The notes beneath the pieces are model-generated. The model saw only the letters and a list, made by a program, of their open reading frames with translations, was not told where the DNA came from and did not search any database. A stretch of 64,000 nt of DNA from Erpobdella octoculata (taxonomy: Eukaryota > Annelida > Clitellata > Hirudinida > Erpobdellidae): contig OZ022242.1 of assembly GCA_963978895.1 (NCBI GenBank), positions 19,082,977-19,146,976 on the forward strand, in the 5' to 3' direction. Every line of letters starts with the position of its first letter. Positions within the stretch are counted from its first letter, which is position 1. Shown here one piece after another: positions 1-10,942 of this stretch. The translations under genes and the position numbers were made by a program.

Positions 1-832
1 GCTTCTGGCCGTCCAAAAGCTGCTGAGATTGTCAAAAATATTTGTGGGAAGCAATTGCTTCAGCCATGTGCAACTAGATGGAACTCACTCTACAACTCTG
101 TGCAGCGTATAATTGAAGTTAAAGACAATCTAAAAGTTGTATTTTCGAGTTTTAAGATACCAAATTTGAACATTGTTGAATTAGATTTTTTGGAGGAATT
201 TATACTTGTTATGAAACCATTTAGAAAAGCTCCAAGGTGAAAATGAATCTTATCTGGCTTATCTGATGCCGTCTGTCTTGCGTGTTGAGCAGTCTATTGT
301 AAATATTTCATCAACACTCCGACATGCACAACCACTTGCGAAATCGATTTTGAAAGGCTTACAAGCGCGAGTTTGACTCTGAAGTTGACAATTTCAGTTT
401 AGCATCAGTTACACACCCATTCCTCAAAATGAGATGGGTTCCAGAAAACCGCAGAAGTCGTGTTCACAAACTGTTTATGGACACTTTTCGAACTTTTATT
501 CTTAAAACAGATGTGGTGATAGATTCCCATTCAAAGGAACATGATGAAGAAGACGATTTTTTTCCTTTGAATCAGCTACATCCCTGACAGTCAATAATTC
601 AGAGGCCACAGCATTTTTGGAAAACATGTGTAATAACTTGAACACATTAAAATTATACCCTGTGGTTTTAAACATGTTTAAGCGGTACAACACTGTCATC
701 CCATCTTCGGCTCCGGTGGAACGCCTGCTCAGCACCGGGGGACAAATAATGACCCCTCACCGCAATCGTTTGACTGATGAAACTTTTGAACAATTAATAA
801 TTTTAAAAGCAAATTCTCATTTTAAAAGTTGA
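1..832 (+). pseudogene. hAT-family transposase remnant, 3' part
   Basis: Conceptual translation gives hAT-type transposase segments in three frames. The first (1-240) contains CATRWNSLYNS, the typical RW-N motif of hAT enzymes. The next (about 234-375) reads LMPSVLRVEQSI in another frame. The last (617-832) contains SSAPVERLLSTGG and RLTDETFEQLIILKAN, the C-terminal hATC dimerisation region. The frame changes near 235 and again before 600, and a stop lies between, so no intact protein is made. The N-terminal zinc finger and first catalytic residues would lie before the window. It is followed by hAT-like 3' terminal sequence ending near 1108. The family call is secure; the subfamily is not. 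Confidence 0.8.
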
Positions 833-1108
833 ATCTGTTTATCTGTTTATCTTATTGCAATAAAAGATTTACCCTGTTGTTTTTGTTAAAAAATGTTTGA
901 GATGCGTTTTGATGATAGTGATGTATCAGCATCAAGTGTTATAAAACGTATTTTAGTATTTTGCAGTAAAATACTCTAATGCATTTTGTATTTTATATTT
1001 GAAATAATTTCAAAAAAACTATTTGTATTTTGTACTCAAAATACTTTTTAACAAAGTATTTGTATTTTGTATTTAAATTACATTTGAACAGTATTTTACC
1101 CAACACCG
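833..1108 (+). repeat. 3' terminal region and inverted terminus of the hAT element
   Basis: This stretch has no ORF but is rich in short repeats of the type GTATTTTGTATTT and AAAATACTTT, resembling the subterminal repeats at which hAT transposases bind. It ends at 1091-1108 with GTATTTTACCCAACACCG, whose reverse complement starts CGGTGTTGGGTAAAATAC and resembles hAT termini (usually starting CAGTGTTGG). The left end and the target duplication are outside the window. Confidence 0.6.
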
Positions 1109-1354
1109 AGGATTTAAAAAAAAGACATGACTAAATAGATCAGTGCACGGACGGACTGTCCTTTCATGTTGAAGTTATCAAAACGGAAATAAAATAAAGC
1201 GAGCGGTGAACGGAGCGTTACGTTATGCTTTATAAATAACTAAATAAACGATTTTTAGGGACATAGTAGTTAAGAAAATTATACGACTGAACTTGTTATA
1301 AAAATCTCTATCTGACGGTATAGTTTTTTGTCTGTTTTAGTAAATATTTGTAGC

Positions 1355-1480
1355 AATATTAGTAAAAAATACAAATTCAATTTTGTTGTTGTGAGCCACT
1401 CCTTCGAGTCGAATTGGCGATATTAGTGAAATACACGAAATCAGTATTGTTGTTGTGAGTCACTCTTTCGAGTCGAATTA
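1355..1480 (+). promoter_or_regulatory. Tandem 5' UTR monomers of the LINE
   Basis: Two copies of a roughly 64-bp unit lie directly before ORF1. The shared core GTTGTTGTGAG plus CACTC(C/T)TTCGAGTCGAATT begins near 1385 and again near 1449. Tandem 5' monomers act as internal promoters in some LINEs; that role here is inference from position. Confidence 0.5.
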
Positions 1481-1489
1481 GCTCAGATA

Positions 1490-2212
1490 ATGTCTCGCAA
1501 GCCGCCAAAGCATGAGGAAATCATGGATTTGTTAACAGAAAATAAAACCATCGAGTCATTGGCAGATAAAATTAAAGGTAAGATACTACCTGATCTGGAG
1601 TCGAGCATCAGAGAGATGTTGAAGGAATCAATGATGGAGCTGGTAACAAAGACCCTTCAGAATGAGATCAAACCTATTGTTGACAGGCTCAAATTCCTAA
1701 CAGAGGAGAATCGTACCCTACAACTCAAAGTCGATCAATTGGAAACCCAGATGAGGAGCGGCAATCTTGTGTTCCACGGTGTACCCGAGTCATCTTACTC
1801 AGAAGCAGCCTCTGTTGCCAGTAAGGATGGGGGAGGTCAAAGGCCATCTTCACGGCAAGATACGGTAAAGGCTGTGATAGCATGTTGTCAGAAAAAGTTG
1901 GACCTCGAAATTTCAGAACGTGACATCACTGCTGGATTTCGCGTACCGGGTCCAAGGAACGCACCTCGGCCAATTGTTGTTACATTCGCCTCCAGGCTTG
2001 TCAGAGATAGGATCTATGAATTAAGGAGATTACTACGAAAACAAGACACTTCGCAAAAAGTTTATATAAACGAACACCTAACAAAAAAAATGCCGACATC
2101 TTTTCAAAGGGTAGAAAACTTCTTAAAGAAAAAAGAATTGCTTCCATCTGGACCTGGAATGGTGCGGTCTTTGTCAGGCGGGCTGAGTCTGACAGGCCCG
2201 CCCGAGTTCTAA
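1490..2212 (+). CDS. LINE ORF1 protein, coiled coil plus RRM-like domain
   Basis: An intact 240-residue ORF starts at ATG 1490, right after the 5' monomers, and ends 35 bp before ORF2. Residues about 15-90 are rich in heptad-spaced L/I with E/K (IREMLKESMMELVTKTLQ, LKFLTEENRTLQLKVDQLE), predicting a trimer-forming coiled coil. Next comes SGNLVFHGVPES, matching the start of the RRM of L1-type ORF1p (Transposase_22 family), and PRPIVVTFASRLVRDRIY, matching its second RNP strand. No CCHC knuckle is visible. Such proteins bind the element RNA as a chaperone. ORF1 is open although ORF2 is ruined. Confidence 0.75.
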   Translation: MSRKPPKHEEIMDLLTENKTIESLADKIKGKILPDLESSIREMLKESMMELVTKTLQNEIKPIVDRLKFLTEENRTLQLKVDQLETQMRSGNLVFHGVPESSYSEAASVASKDGGGQRPSSRQDTVKAVIACCQKKLDLEISERDITAGFRVPGPRNAPRPIVVTFASRLVRDRIYELRRLLRKQDTSQKVYINEHLTKKMPTSFQRVENFLKKKELLPSGPGMVRSLSGGLSLTGPPEF

Positions 2213-2247
2213 GTCTGGAGGAGGTTGAAAACATTTGATTTCATCCA

Positions 2248-5200
2248 ATGGATTCTGTCGTTAAAGAAGAAATTTGTTTTGGTTTTGAGAGGTCTGAAGA
2301 TAATTCTTCTTTATTTGATTCTGGTATTGATCCGGATGACAACTTATTTCGTTCAATGTATGAAGACACCAGCATTTATGTTTCTCCAAAAAATTTAAAT
2401 GACCTGACCAATCAACTGCCTCGTGAATTTTTCTCTTTCCTTCACGTTAATTGCAGGAGTATGAAAAACAAATTAGACGATTTAACGATACTACTTCACC
2501 AAAGTCGAGCTCGAATTTTGGCGGTCACAGAAACTTGGTTGGATGAAAATTTGTCTAAAGGCATAGAAATACCGGGTTTCCACTTCGTGTTCCAAAATCG
2601 AGACATGAAAAGAGGTGGTGGAGTTGGATTTTTTATTGATGAGCGGATCAAGTATTCAACAGTTGATGCTTCACTCTAGAACACCAGTGTTACTTTATTC
2701 GAGCTTCTTCTAATCTCAATGGATTGTCAAAAAACCGGAAATTTCTTAGTGGGTGTTATTTATCGTCCCCCGGACACAAATTTACACAGTTTTAACATAG
2801 AATTCAGCAATTTGTTAAATTGTCTCGTCAAAAGAAATATGAATATTCTTTTAATGGGCGACTTCAATATTGATTTTCTCAGTAGAGAAACAAAGCTCGT
2901 CTATAGCTGATTTGTTCAACTTACTGGCTTCTTACAGCCTTCTTCCGGCATTCACGGCGCCTACCAGGATAAGTTCTAAAACTGCCTCTGCAATTGATAA
3001 CATGTTCACAAACTACCCCTTACAACATTCTATTGCTAGGATTGTGATTGATGATATCTCTGATCATCTTCCGATTTTTTTGTCAACTGATCTCGCACCT
3101 CGCACCAATACTGAAAGAGATCAGATTTCATTTAGAAGGCTGACCAGCCTGAGACAGAAAGAAATGTTTGAACAGATGTTGGGTGAGATGGACTGGTCTG
3201 GGGTGATTGGGATGGCCGATGGTGGTGATGCGTCCTCTGCTTACTCATTATTCATTAATAAGTATCTCGAAATATATAACAAGTGTTTTCCACTGGTTAA
3301 ATACACTCGTGGTCCTGCTAGATTTGATAAGGATTGGATGACGCCAAATCTCATGAAGTGCTGCAAAAAGAAAAATGCCTTATATATGAAAAATACCTCA
3401 AGAGCCCGACAGTGGCCAATAAAGAGAAATTCACTGTGTACCGTAATCGCTTCAAATCAATGAAAATTGCGACAATCAAAGAATTCTATTCAAAAAAATT
3501 CAATTTATGTCAAAACAATGCTAAAGAAACATGGAAAATCATTGGGATCCTAATGGGCAAGCGATCTTCTGTGGAGCAGTGCAGGACTTTTGATGCGGGT
3601 GACGGGAGTTATTTGACCTCTCCTACAGAAATTATTGACTCGTTTTATAACCATTTCTCCAGCATTGGCACAGATTTCGCAAAAAATATATTAATTCCTA
3701 ATGCAACATTTGATGAATATCTTGGTAATCCCGTGGTCCATTCTTTCGATGCTATACCTACAACACCGGACGAGATCATTGAAATATCGACACGATTAAA
3801 AATCTCACACAGCAGTGGAATCGACGGAATTGACCCGTGTATTGCAAGATGCTCTGTTCCACGGATAGCCCATATTCTTTCCTGCATAATAAACTGCTCT
3901 TTTTCTTCAGGGGTTTTCCTGATCAGTTAAAGTCGGCAAAAGTAATTCCCCTTCACAAATCTGGCAAAAAAGATACCATTTCCAATTATCGGCCAATATC
4001 TATTTTATGTTTCTTCTCAAAGTTTTTTGAAAAAGCTATGCACTCCAGGCTCTATGGATTTCTTGCCAGATTTTCCATCATTACCAGGAGTCAGTTCGGC
4101 TTTAGAAAAAATCACTCTACCTACATGCCGCTCGTTCTGTTGCACTCGAGGGTTGCGGAGGCTATGGATCCAGGAGACTATATCATCGGCGTGTTTCTGG
4201 ATCTGGCCAAGGCTTTTGATACAGTGAATCACAAAGTCTTGCTAAAAAAACTTGAACACTATGGGGTCCGAGGGATTCCATTAATGTGGTTTGAAGATTA
4301 TTTGAGCGGTAGAACTCAACAGGTCCACTACAACGAAGTTACTTCATCAACGCGGCGGGTAACTTCTGGCGTGCCTCAGGGGTCGGTGCTAGGCCCTCTC
4401 TTATTTCTTGTCTACATTAATGATTTGTGCACTGTTTCGCATCGTCTCGAATTTGTCTTGTTCGCCGATGATACCAACCTTTTTGCTTCTGGTGAAAACC
4501 TAAAAGATTTATATGATGTTACTAATCATGAACTACTTTCCGTTTATAAATGGTTTTGTGCGAATAAACTTTCTTTAAATATAAGTAAAACCAACTATAT
4601 TCTATTCCACCATAGAAATAAATTAATTTGTTCTGATTATCAACTTCTTATTGACGATAAACCTATTGCGCGAGTTTCCTCGTGTAAATTTCTTGGAATG
4701 TTGCTTGATGAGCACCTCTCACTGATTGACCATATTAGTTACGTCACCTCTAAAGTTGCAAAAAATTGTGGAATTCTATCTCGCGTGAGTCGATTTGTGG
4801 ATAAAAATAATTCTATGATGTTGTATTACGCTCTCGTTTACCCTTACTTGTCCTATTGTAATATTGTTTGGGCTTCAAATTATCCTACACGTCTAAAGTC
4901 TCTCCACATCTTACAGAAAAGAATCATCCGAATATTATTTAACTTGCCCTTTACATCATCTTGTAAAATGAAAATGATCGAGAACAACCTACTGAATGTA
5001 TATCAAATTAATTTTTTTCTTGTTAGTATTTTCATGTACAAATATGACAACCATATGTTACCGTCGTCATTTGATAACCTTTTCACAAAATCGTCTCATG
5101 TACATTCTCATGATGTGCGTTCTTTGCATTGCTTTCGGTCCGATTTTGCTCGAACAACTCTCAAAACATTCTCCATAAAGTGTTATGGTCCGCGGTTGTA

Positions 5201-5291
5201 TTCAAGTATTCCAATAACAATATCCTCATTGAAAAGCATTTCGCTATTTAAAAAATCGTTGAAATCTTACATATTACAGCTAGATTCATAA
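2248..5291 (+). pseudogene. LINE ORF2: AP-endonuclease and reverse transcriptase, broken
   Basis: The endonuclease part shows HVNCRSMKNKLDDL, TETWLDE, GVIYRPPD, LLMGDFNIDF and DDISDHLPIF, the usual metal-binding and catalytic blocks of the APE-type endonuclease. The RT part (3837-5291) shows SNYRPISI, GVFLDLAKAFDTVNH, SGVPQGSVLGPLLF and VLFADDTNLFA, so the FADD catalytic box is intact. A TAG at 2677-2679 interrupts the endonuclease, and the frame changes near 2895, 3340 and 3905. The product would nick DNA and prime reverse transcription on target, but this copy cannot make it. No RNase H domain was recognised after the RT. Confidence 0.88.
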
Positions 5292-5294
5292 TTT

Positions 5295-5385
5295 CAATAT
5301 CTATATACTTATGTTAACTTCGATACAGATATGTTAACTTATATATACTTATGTTTACTCCTATACACTTATGTTAACTTTTATT
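5295..5385 (+). repeat. Short tandem repeats in the LINE 3' UTR
   Basis: Four diverged copies of a 20-25-bp unit with core TATACTTATGTTAACTT follow the ORF2 stop. They lie inside the element, before the AATAAA signal and A tail at 5539-5565. Confidence 0.65.
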
Positions 5386-5565
5386 TCTCTGTCTCGGTTC
5401 GTATTTAAATCTGAATTTTCGTTTATAGGTCGTCCAGTTAGCGGGAAGTAATTCCCTTTGGATGAACCTTTTGAGCACTTGATTTTTTTTCCTTATTTAT
5501 AACTTCACTGTTGTACTTAATTGTTTTGTTTCGTGCTCAATAAATGTTCAAAAAAAAAAAAAAAA

Positions 5566-6361
5566 GAATGCAGAGGTTTTTTTTGCCTGTAGACACATTT
5601 TTCTATATATGCAATTTTATTTCTTTCAAACTTTAATTAAGTATTTTGCGTATATATATATATATATACATTTCTGACACTAATTTAAAATATAATTTTA
5701 TTCTAATTTTTCCCTTGTTAATGTTATTTTTATTATCTATTTATATTTATGTGTTTTGAAACAACGGCCAAACTGTAAACGGGCTAAAAAAATGTGTGCT
5801 AGCAGTTTACGTTGTCTAAAAATTGTATTTCAATTTATTTATAATCGATTTATGTGAGTGGGTGTATATTGTTCATTTTCATTCTTGCTATTAATTTAAC
5901 AATTTTAAAATAGAAAACTGCCAATATGTAGAAACAGTGGCGTACCCACGAGGGGTTGTTCTGGAGTTAGAATCCTTCCGAAAAATTTGTAATACGTGAA
6001 TTATTATAATAAACTGATTTAAACGTTGAAAAACAGAAAGATTGATGTAAAATTATCTACGTTAGTTAGCCATTACAGATTTTTAAGCCCACGAGTGAAG
6101 GAATTTAACTAAGCAATTTGTGACCTAGAGGTCTAAGAATAAGACCACGTTAAACAAGTCAAACTTTCAATTTAATTAGAGCGAGAAAAGCTATAGGAAA
6201 AAATGAGAAAAAGAGAGAGAAAGAAAGAGAGAGATAATTGCACTAAAGTACGTCGTACGGTTTACAGAAGCTAAGGTACATAGTTCGTTTCAAATACGAT
6301 AGAGATGTTAATCATGTCATACATGCCTGTTTACTGGTCTACAATTGGTCTACCTGACTTT
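5566..6361. other. Intergenic sequence, no gene seen
   Basis: AT-rich sequence with a short TA run (5653-5668) and a GA-rich patch (6209-6233). At 5935 a hAT-like terminus CAGTGGCGTACCCACGAGG begins, but no matching right end was found, so it is probably a truncated MITE. No coding pattern was recognised. Confidence 0.5.
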
Positions 6362-7473
6362 CAGGGTTGTTAACAATAGCCAGAAATTGTATTGACAATA
6401 CCAATCCCTATAGGCACTTGAAAAAGTATTGACCATACCAATATCAATGCTCAATATAAAAGGTATTGCTGCAAATAGCAAATACCAAACACTAATACTT
6501 AAAAAAAACTTTTTTATCAAGTTTGTGCTAGTAGTTTACTGGCATAATTGGCTCACAAATTTAAAATCATACAATGCATAAAAATGAAAAACAAATAAAA
6601 TTAAAGAAAAGTGCAAAATAAAAAGCAAAGTGGCAAAATAACTTCAGGAAAATTACCATCGATCACTAAACGTTTTTGATTGAGATGCTACAACACTTTA
6701 CAAAACAAACTAATTGAGAGCATAACACTGATCTCTATATATAACTAGATCACACTTACCCCTGCCTGGGTATAGCCCCCGGTAGCCATTTTGACACCCC
6801 TTAGGCTATTTACAGAAATTCTTTAAAAGTGCAAAATTGGCGACTGGCGCAGCTAATATAATTGCTGAAATCAACAATATAAGAGAGCCAAACAGACATT
6901 TCATTTGTATGTACTCAATTACTGCAATCTTGAACAAGTTTTATTCGACACCTGAGCTATAATATAAAATCCTTTAACCAACGGCTAACGACCTAACATG
7001 CCTAACAGTTATTATCAGCCTAAATAATTTAATGTGAGCTTCAACCCGTTATTAAATTTTATTAAATGAAAGGTTGAAGAATTGCTTTTGCTTAAATTTT
7101 TAGTTCGCAAGCATGAAATGGGGTGCTAAAATGGCGGCAGCGAGAGGCTAGAAAAATTATAATACATTTAATAGACTAAGCGCGATCCAGTTATATATAG
7201 AAATCAGTGGAGCACAATCAAACGGAAAAAAGATAAAAAGCAAATGTTAAAATGTACAAATATACATTTTATAAGTTTAATTTTTTGACAAATTTCAATT
7301 TTTACTATTAAAAAAATATTGGTATTGGGTATTGACGAATTTTGGCTTTAGATGTATCGGCGATACCAAACCAATTCCTCTAATTAAAAGTCTTGACAAT
7401 ACCATTCCCAATAATGAAAAAGTATTGCCAATAGTGTATTGGTATTTGGCCAATACCAATCTTAATATCCCTG
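6362..7473. mobile_element. Non-autonomous hAT-like element, AATACCAAT-rich ends
   Basis: The left end starts CAGGGTTGTTAACAATAGCC and the reverse complement of the right end starts CAGGGATATTAAGATTGGTA, a short imperfect inverted terminus. Both subterminal regions are full of AATACCAAT/ATTGGTATT in both orientations. Flanks are ctgacttt (6354-6361) and cagaattt (7474-7481), matching at six of eight positions, as expected for an old hAT target duplication. There is no transposase; another MITE sits inside at 6726-7209. Confidence 0.6.
6726..7209. mobile_element. MITE with about 33-bp TIRs nested in the larger element
   Basis: The left end reads CACTGATCTCTATATATAAC and the reverse complement of the right end reads CACTGATTTCTATATATAAC; the match continues for about 33 bp. 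Flanking octamers are gagcataa and gagcacaa (seven of eight), giving an 8-bp target duplication. The 484-bp element has no ORF and a GC-richer pair of blocks just inside the termini. Confidence 0.7.
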
Positions 7474-7629
7474 CAGAATTTAATAATTTAAACATACCTG
7501 CTTACTTTAATTATTTAAATAAATAACACTATACTTTTAGTACGTTTTAATTTACATTTAAATTAAAACATAGTATAAAGTGTCCTAAATTTCAACGTAA
7601 TTTAATCAAAAACCCGAACCCAAACAAAT

Positions 7630-7752
7630 AAAGGAAAAACGAGTTTTTCAATACAAACCTTTGATTTCAAATACACTCGATCTAGAAATACGAAAGATGT
7701 TCAAATTAAGCTTTTTTTAATTGAATCATGTATTGTCATCCAATATAAAGAT
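7630..7752 (-). repeat. Copy 1 of a dispersed repeat family
   Basis: The reverse complement matches parts of 22927-23190 and 39259-39525, for example AATACATGATTCAATT and AAACTCGTTTTT. The three copies define a family of about 250 bp. This copy is 5'-truncated relative to the other two. Confidence 0.7.
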
Positions 7753-7889
7753 ATTGGTTAAGAGGCAAATGCTTCCTCGAAAAGCTAAGCGGGAAAAAAT
7801 TCTCCCCCTGAGCTTTAGTTTTACAGTTAAAAAAATTTCAGATGTGTAGCAGATTTAAGCAACAGAACCTTACATTCATGCAGCAATTG

Positions 7890-8815
7890 TCGTTGTTCAC
7901 ACCTCAGACTTTCTACGAGTAATATTGATGATTTCCTACAAAATGGTTGCGATGATCAAGGGCAATCTGATAATGAATAAGACTAAATTGAAGATGCTGA
8001 TGTTGAGTCTGACATTTGCAACAACGATGTCATCATGACAGAAAACAGGGGCGCAACTAGAGGGGCAAGAGGGCGCAAGCCCCACAGGCAAAATCGGAGG
8101 GTCCTGAAATTTTTCCAAATTCGATGAGTTATTTGGGTAGGGGGTGGGGGTGCTACATTTATTCATAAACTTTTTTTTACAATTGCTTCAACTGGTTTGA
8201 GACTGATTTTGACTCTCTTCAGTTTGTAGTCTTCATTTTCTATCATTAATAAATTCTTAAAGATACAAAAAAAAACAGCAGACTGAAAATAGTCAAAAAA
8301 ATTGTTTGCCTACGGCGGGCTTTCTTCCCTTTTTAAAACTGGGGGATGTTACATTTATTCATAAACTTATTTTTATTACAATTGTTTTAACTGGTTTCAG
8401 ACTGAGTTTGATTATCTTCAGTATGCAGTCTTTTTTTTCTTTCATTAATAAATTATTAAAGATACCAAAAAAAGACTGCCGACTAAAGATAGTCAAAATA
8501 AATTTCCCTTTGGCGGGCTTTTTTTTTTTCACACTTGAGCCCCCCGCATTTTCTGCTGGTTGCGCCCCTGTCAGAAAATGACGCAAAGCTGAACTAGGCA
8601 CGGCAGTGGCAACGATATACATTTATAAAACCCTTGCAATTGCTTTCTGAATTATCTGGCTTTCTAAATTTGTACAGTCTGATTAGCATCTTTGCTTGTC
8701 TTGCAGTTTCTAATGTCTCAGCTGAAAAGGCTTTAAGTAAACTGAAGATCATTTAAAATAGACTTCCATCATCAACTTCAGATGATTATTTGTCAGCCCT
8801 CATGATAATATCTTC
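7890..8815 (+). pseudogene. hAT transposase remnant (C-terminal region), split by a MITE
   Basis: At about 8690-8815 the translation reads VSNVSAEKALSKLKII, a stop, then NRLPSSTSDDYLSALMIISS. This is the hATC dimerisation signature (usually SAERSFS-LK-IK). Upstream, 7920-8045 looks like acidic former coding sequence and continues beyond the MITE after its target duplication at 8571. Multiple stops make it inactive. The call rests on one clear motif block. Confidence 0.6.
8046..8570. mobile_element. hAT MITE with two internal modules (family M)
   Basis: The termini are CAGGGGCGCAACTAG and, reverse complemented, CAGGGGCGCAACCAG. Flanking octamers acagaaaa (8038-8045) and tcagaaaa (8571-8578) differ at one base. 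Inside are two copies of a module bounded by opposed TGACTATCTTCAGT-type segments and a polypurine/polypyrimidine block. The related element at 11069-11832 has three modules. There is no ORF of its own. Confidence 0.8.
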
Positions 8816-9517
8816 ATAGTGATGTAATGTTTTAAATAAATATTGAAAAAGCTTATAATTTTACTGGTATTTGGATGTGGCCATATTGTCAATTTGCAGG
8901 TAATTTTTAGAAGTATGCACGCTTAATATCTACTTTTAGTTTAAACATACATTCAGGACCGAGAGAAGACGGGATAAAAAAAGAGGGGGGATAAAATAGA
9001 GGGGGGAGTCTGCTTCCAACAGCCAGGGGGATTGGCGCCCCTGCACACACACACACATATATACATACACAAACACACATACACAAACACAGTTTGTAAC
9101 CTAAATAAAAATTTGCACAAATCTAAAAAATGAATTAATTATTTATTTGTTTTGGTTCAATTTTATATTTAAATTGTTATTTTGCTATTTCTGGTGTAAA
9201 ACCTTTTTTCACATGTTTGAAAATAAATATTTTTAATTTAAATTGAAATTATTTGTTTTTAAATTTAAACATGATTCGCCTTTATCAAATAATTTTGCTA
9301 TTTAAAACTGCTTAAAATATATAAAATTATTAGTGATAACTCGTTAAAAATGACGAAAATCCACCTAACAGCATTAACGAAAATTTCTAGCATACATACG
9401 AATTTACAACAGCACATACAGACACAGATAGATACTTTCATATATTTGGAGTTAAATTATAGCTTTTAATAACTATCTATTTAAATATATGAGACAAGTT
9501 TTTTTAATTTTTTCAAG
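8816..9517. other. Upstream flank of TLR-A, no coding exon recognised
   Basis: A GC-rich terminus like that of family M (ending GGCGCCCCTG at about 9042) is followed by a CA/TA-rich run at 9043-9095 and AT-rich sequence. The first TLR-A exon (signal peptide) and promoter should lie here or further upstream, but I could not identify them. The last bases form a polypyrimidine tract and AG acceptor at 9516-9517. Confidence 0.45.
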
Positions 9518-10942
9518 ATGAAGTTTGTTCAACGTGTCACTGTTCAGAAAACAACACAGTTGTTGACTGTTCAAGCAGAAAACTGAGTAAAGTACCAAAG
9601 AGGCTGCCAGAGCACCTTAAAATATTGAATCTGCAACATAACCATATTTCACAGCTGAATAACAACACATTCGATAAATGCTACTATGTCACTCATTTAG
9701 ATCTTGCCAAAAACAGAATTGTCCACCTTCCACAGAACCTTTTTAGAGATATCAGTTTTTCTTTGCAATATCTGCATTTGAACCACAACCGTTTAATACT
9801 TGACGAAGCTACTGAAGTGTTTGATCCTCTCAACAAATTTTTAAAATCTCTTTTCATTCAGTACAATGTTAATATATCAGAAAGAATATTTAGTAAGTTG
9901 GACAGTCTTATTAACTTGAAAGTCGATGGCAATATAACGGGTGGATTTGGAAGCAGTTTTTCGAAATTAAAATCTTTGGCCAGTCTTGACGTTTATTCAG
10001 AACTAACATCTATACAGGAACATACTTTCAAGTACTTGAGAAATTGTAAAAACCTCACAACTCTTAATCTTGCTGATTTGAATATTGGTTTTATTCACCC
10101 TAAAGCTTTTGAACCGTTAACTGAACTTCGCTCCTTGGATCTTGGTCACAACTTGAAATTGACATTATTGGAAGTCTCAGAAACGTTTGACGGAATAACA
10201 AACAAAATTGAAAAACTTGGTTTGTCTTATTTAGTAGGTAATTACCGACCAACTCTTAGTTTAAATGAAAGTTTCTACAAAAAATTGCAAAGAAAAGTTA
10301 ATTTAAAAACTTTGAATTTGAATAAAAATTCCCTGTTGTATATGGATTTTGGCTTTCACAATGCCATTAGACACGTCGAAAAACTTGATATGTCTTTCAA
10401 CCGGCTAAGCACGGTTTTTAGTTTGGTTACTATGACATTTGCACTAGTCAATCTGACTGAAATGAATTTTAGCTACCAAACTAGAAAAGCGACTCATGGC
10501 GAAGAAAAAGATGATCCAGCCTCCATCACGTATCGAAACGAGCAGAAAAAACTTCGTAATGGAAATACTATTAATAATAAGAAAACGTATTTCGAGACTG
10601 AATGTAAAGCCATTACAAACATTCGGTGCAGATTTCCATTGGAGATGGAAAAGATGTCACGTTACGTGTGGTGCATTCCATGTCCAAAAAACCTGAAATT
10701 TAGTTTTTTGTCGGATGCGTTCAACCAATGCACTGATTATCTTCCAGCTCTTCTTTTCATTGGAGATTGGAATGTTGAACGCATTGAAGTTAAAAACAAC
10801 GGCTTAATTGATGCTATAGGACCTGTTATGATAAATAGACCAAAAACTGAGAAGCCACTGATTGTTGATATTAGCTATAACAGAGTTAGCTGCCTAGCTC
10901 CAGATATCTTAGAATACAGCATCAGAAGAGGACTGATTCTAG
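9518..10942 (+). CDS. TLR-A exon: LRRNT, LRR block and cysteine cluster
   Basis: This 1425-bp exon follows the acceptor tttttcaag at 9517 and ends at the donor CTAG|GTAATA in phase 1. It encodes about 475 residues: an N-terminal Cys cap (C-x2-C-x-C), LRRs such as LTTLNLADLNI and LRSLDLGHNLKL, and near the end a cluster with CKAITNIRCRFP and WCIPCPKN. The TLR-B exon at 31442-32872 has the same borders and clearly related but diverged sequence. Confidence 0.88.

Larger units (their letters stand above)
1110..5565 (+). mobile_element. Nearly full-length non-LTR retrotransposon (LINE, Jockey/CR1-like)
   Basis: The order is 5' untranslated region with a tandem monomer pair, ORF1 (1490-2212), a 35-bp gap, ORF2 with endonuclease and reverse transcriptase (2248-5291), a 3' untranslated region with short tandem repeats, AATAAA at 5539-5544 and a 16-base A tail (5550-5565). 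ORF2 is broken by one stop and three frameshifts, so the copy is dead although almost complete. The exact 5' end is uncertain, somewhere between 1110 and 1350. RT motifs fit the Jockey/CR1/L2 superfamily; I cannot assign the clade without a tree. No clear target duplication was seen. Confidence 0.85.
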
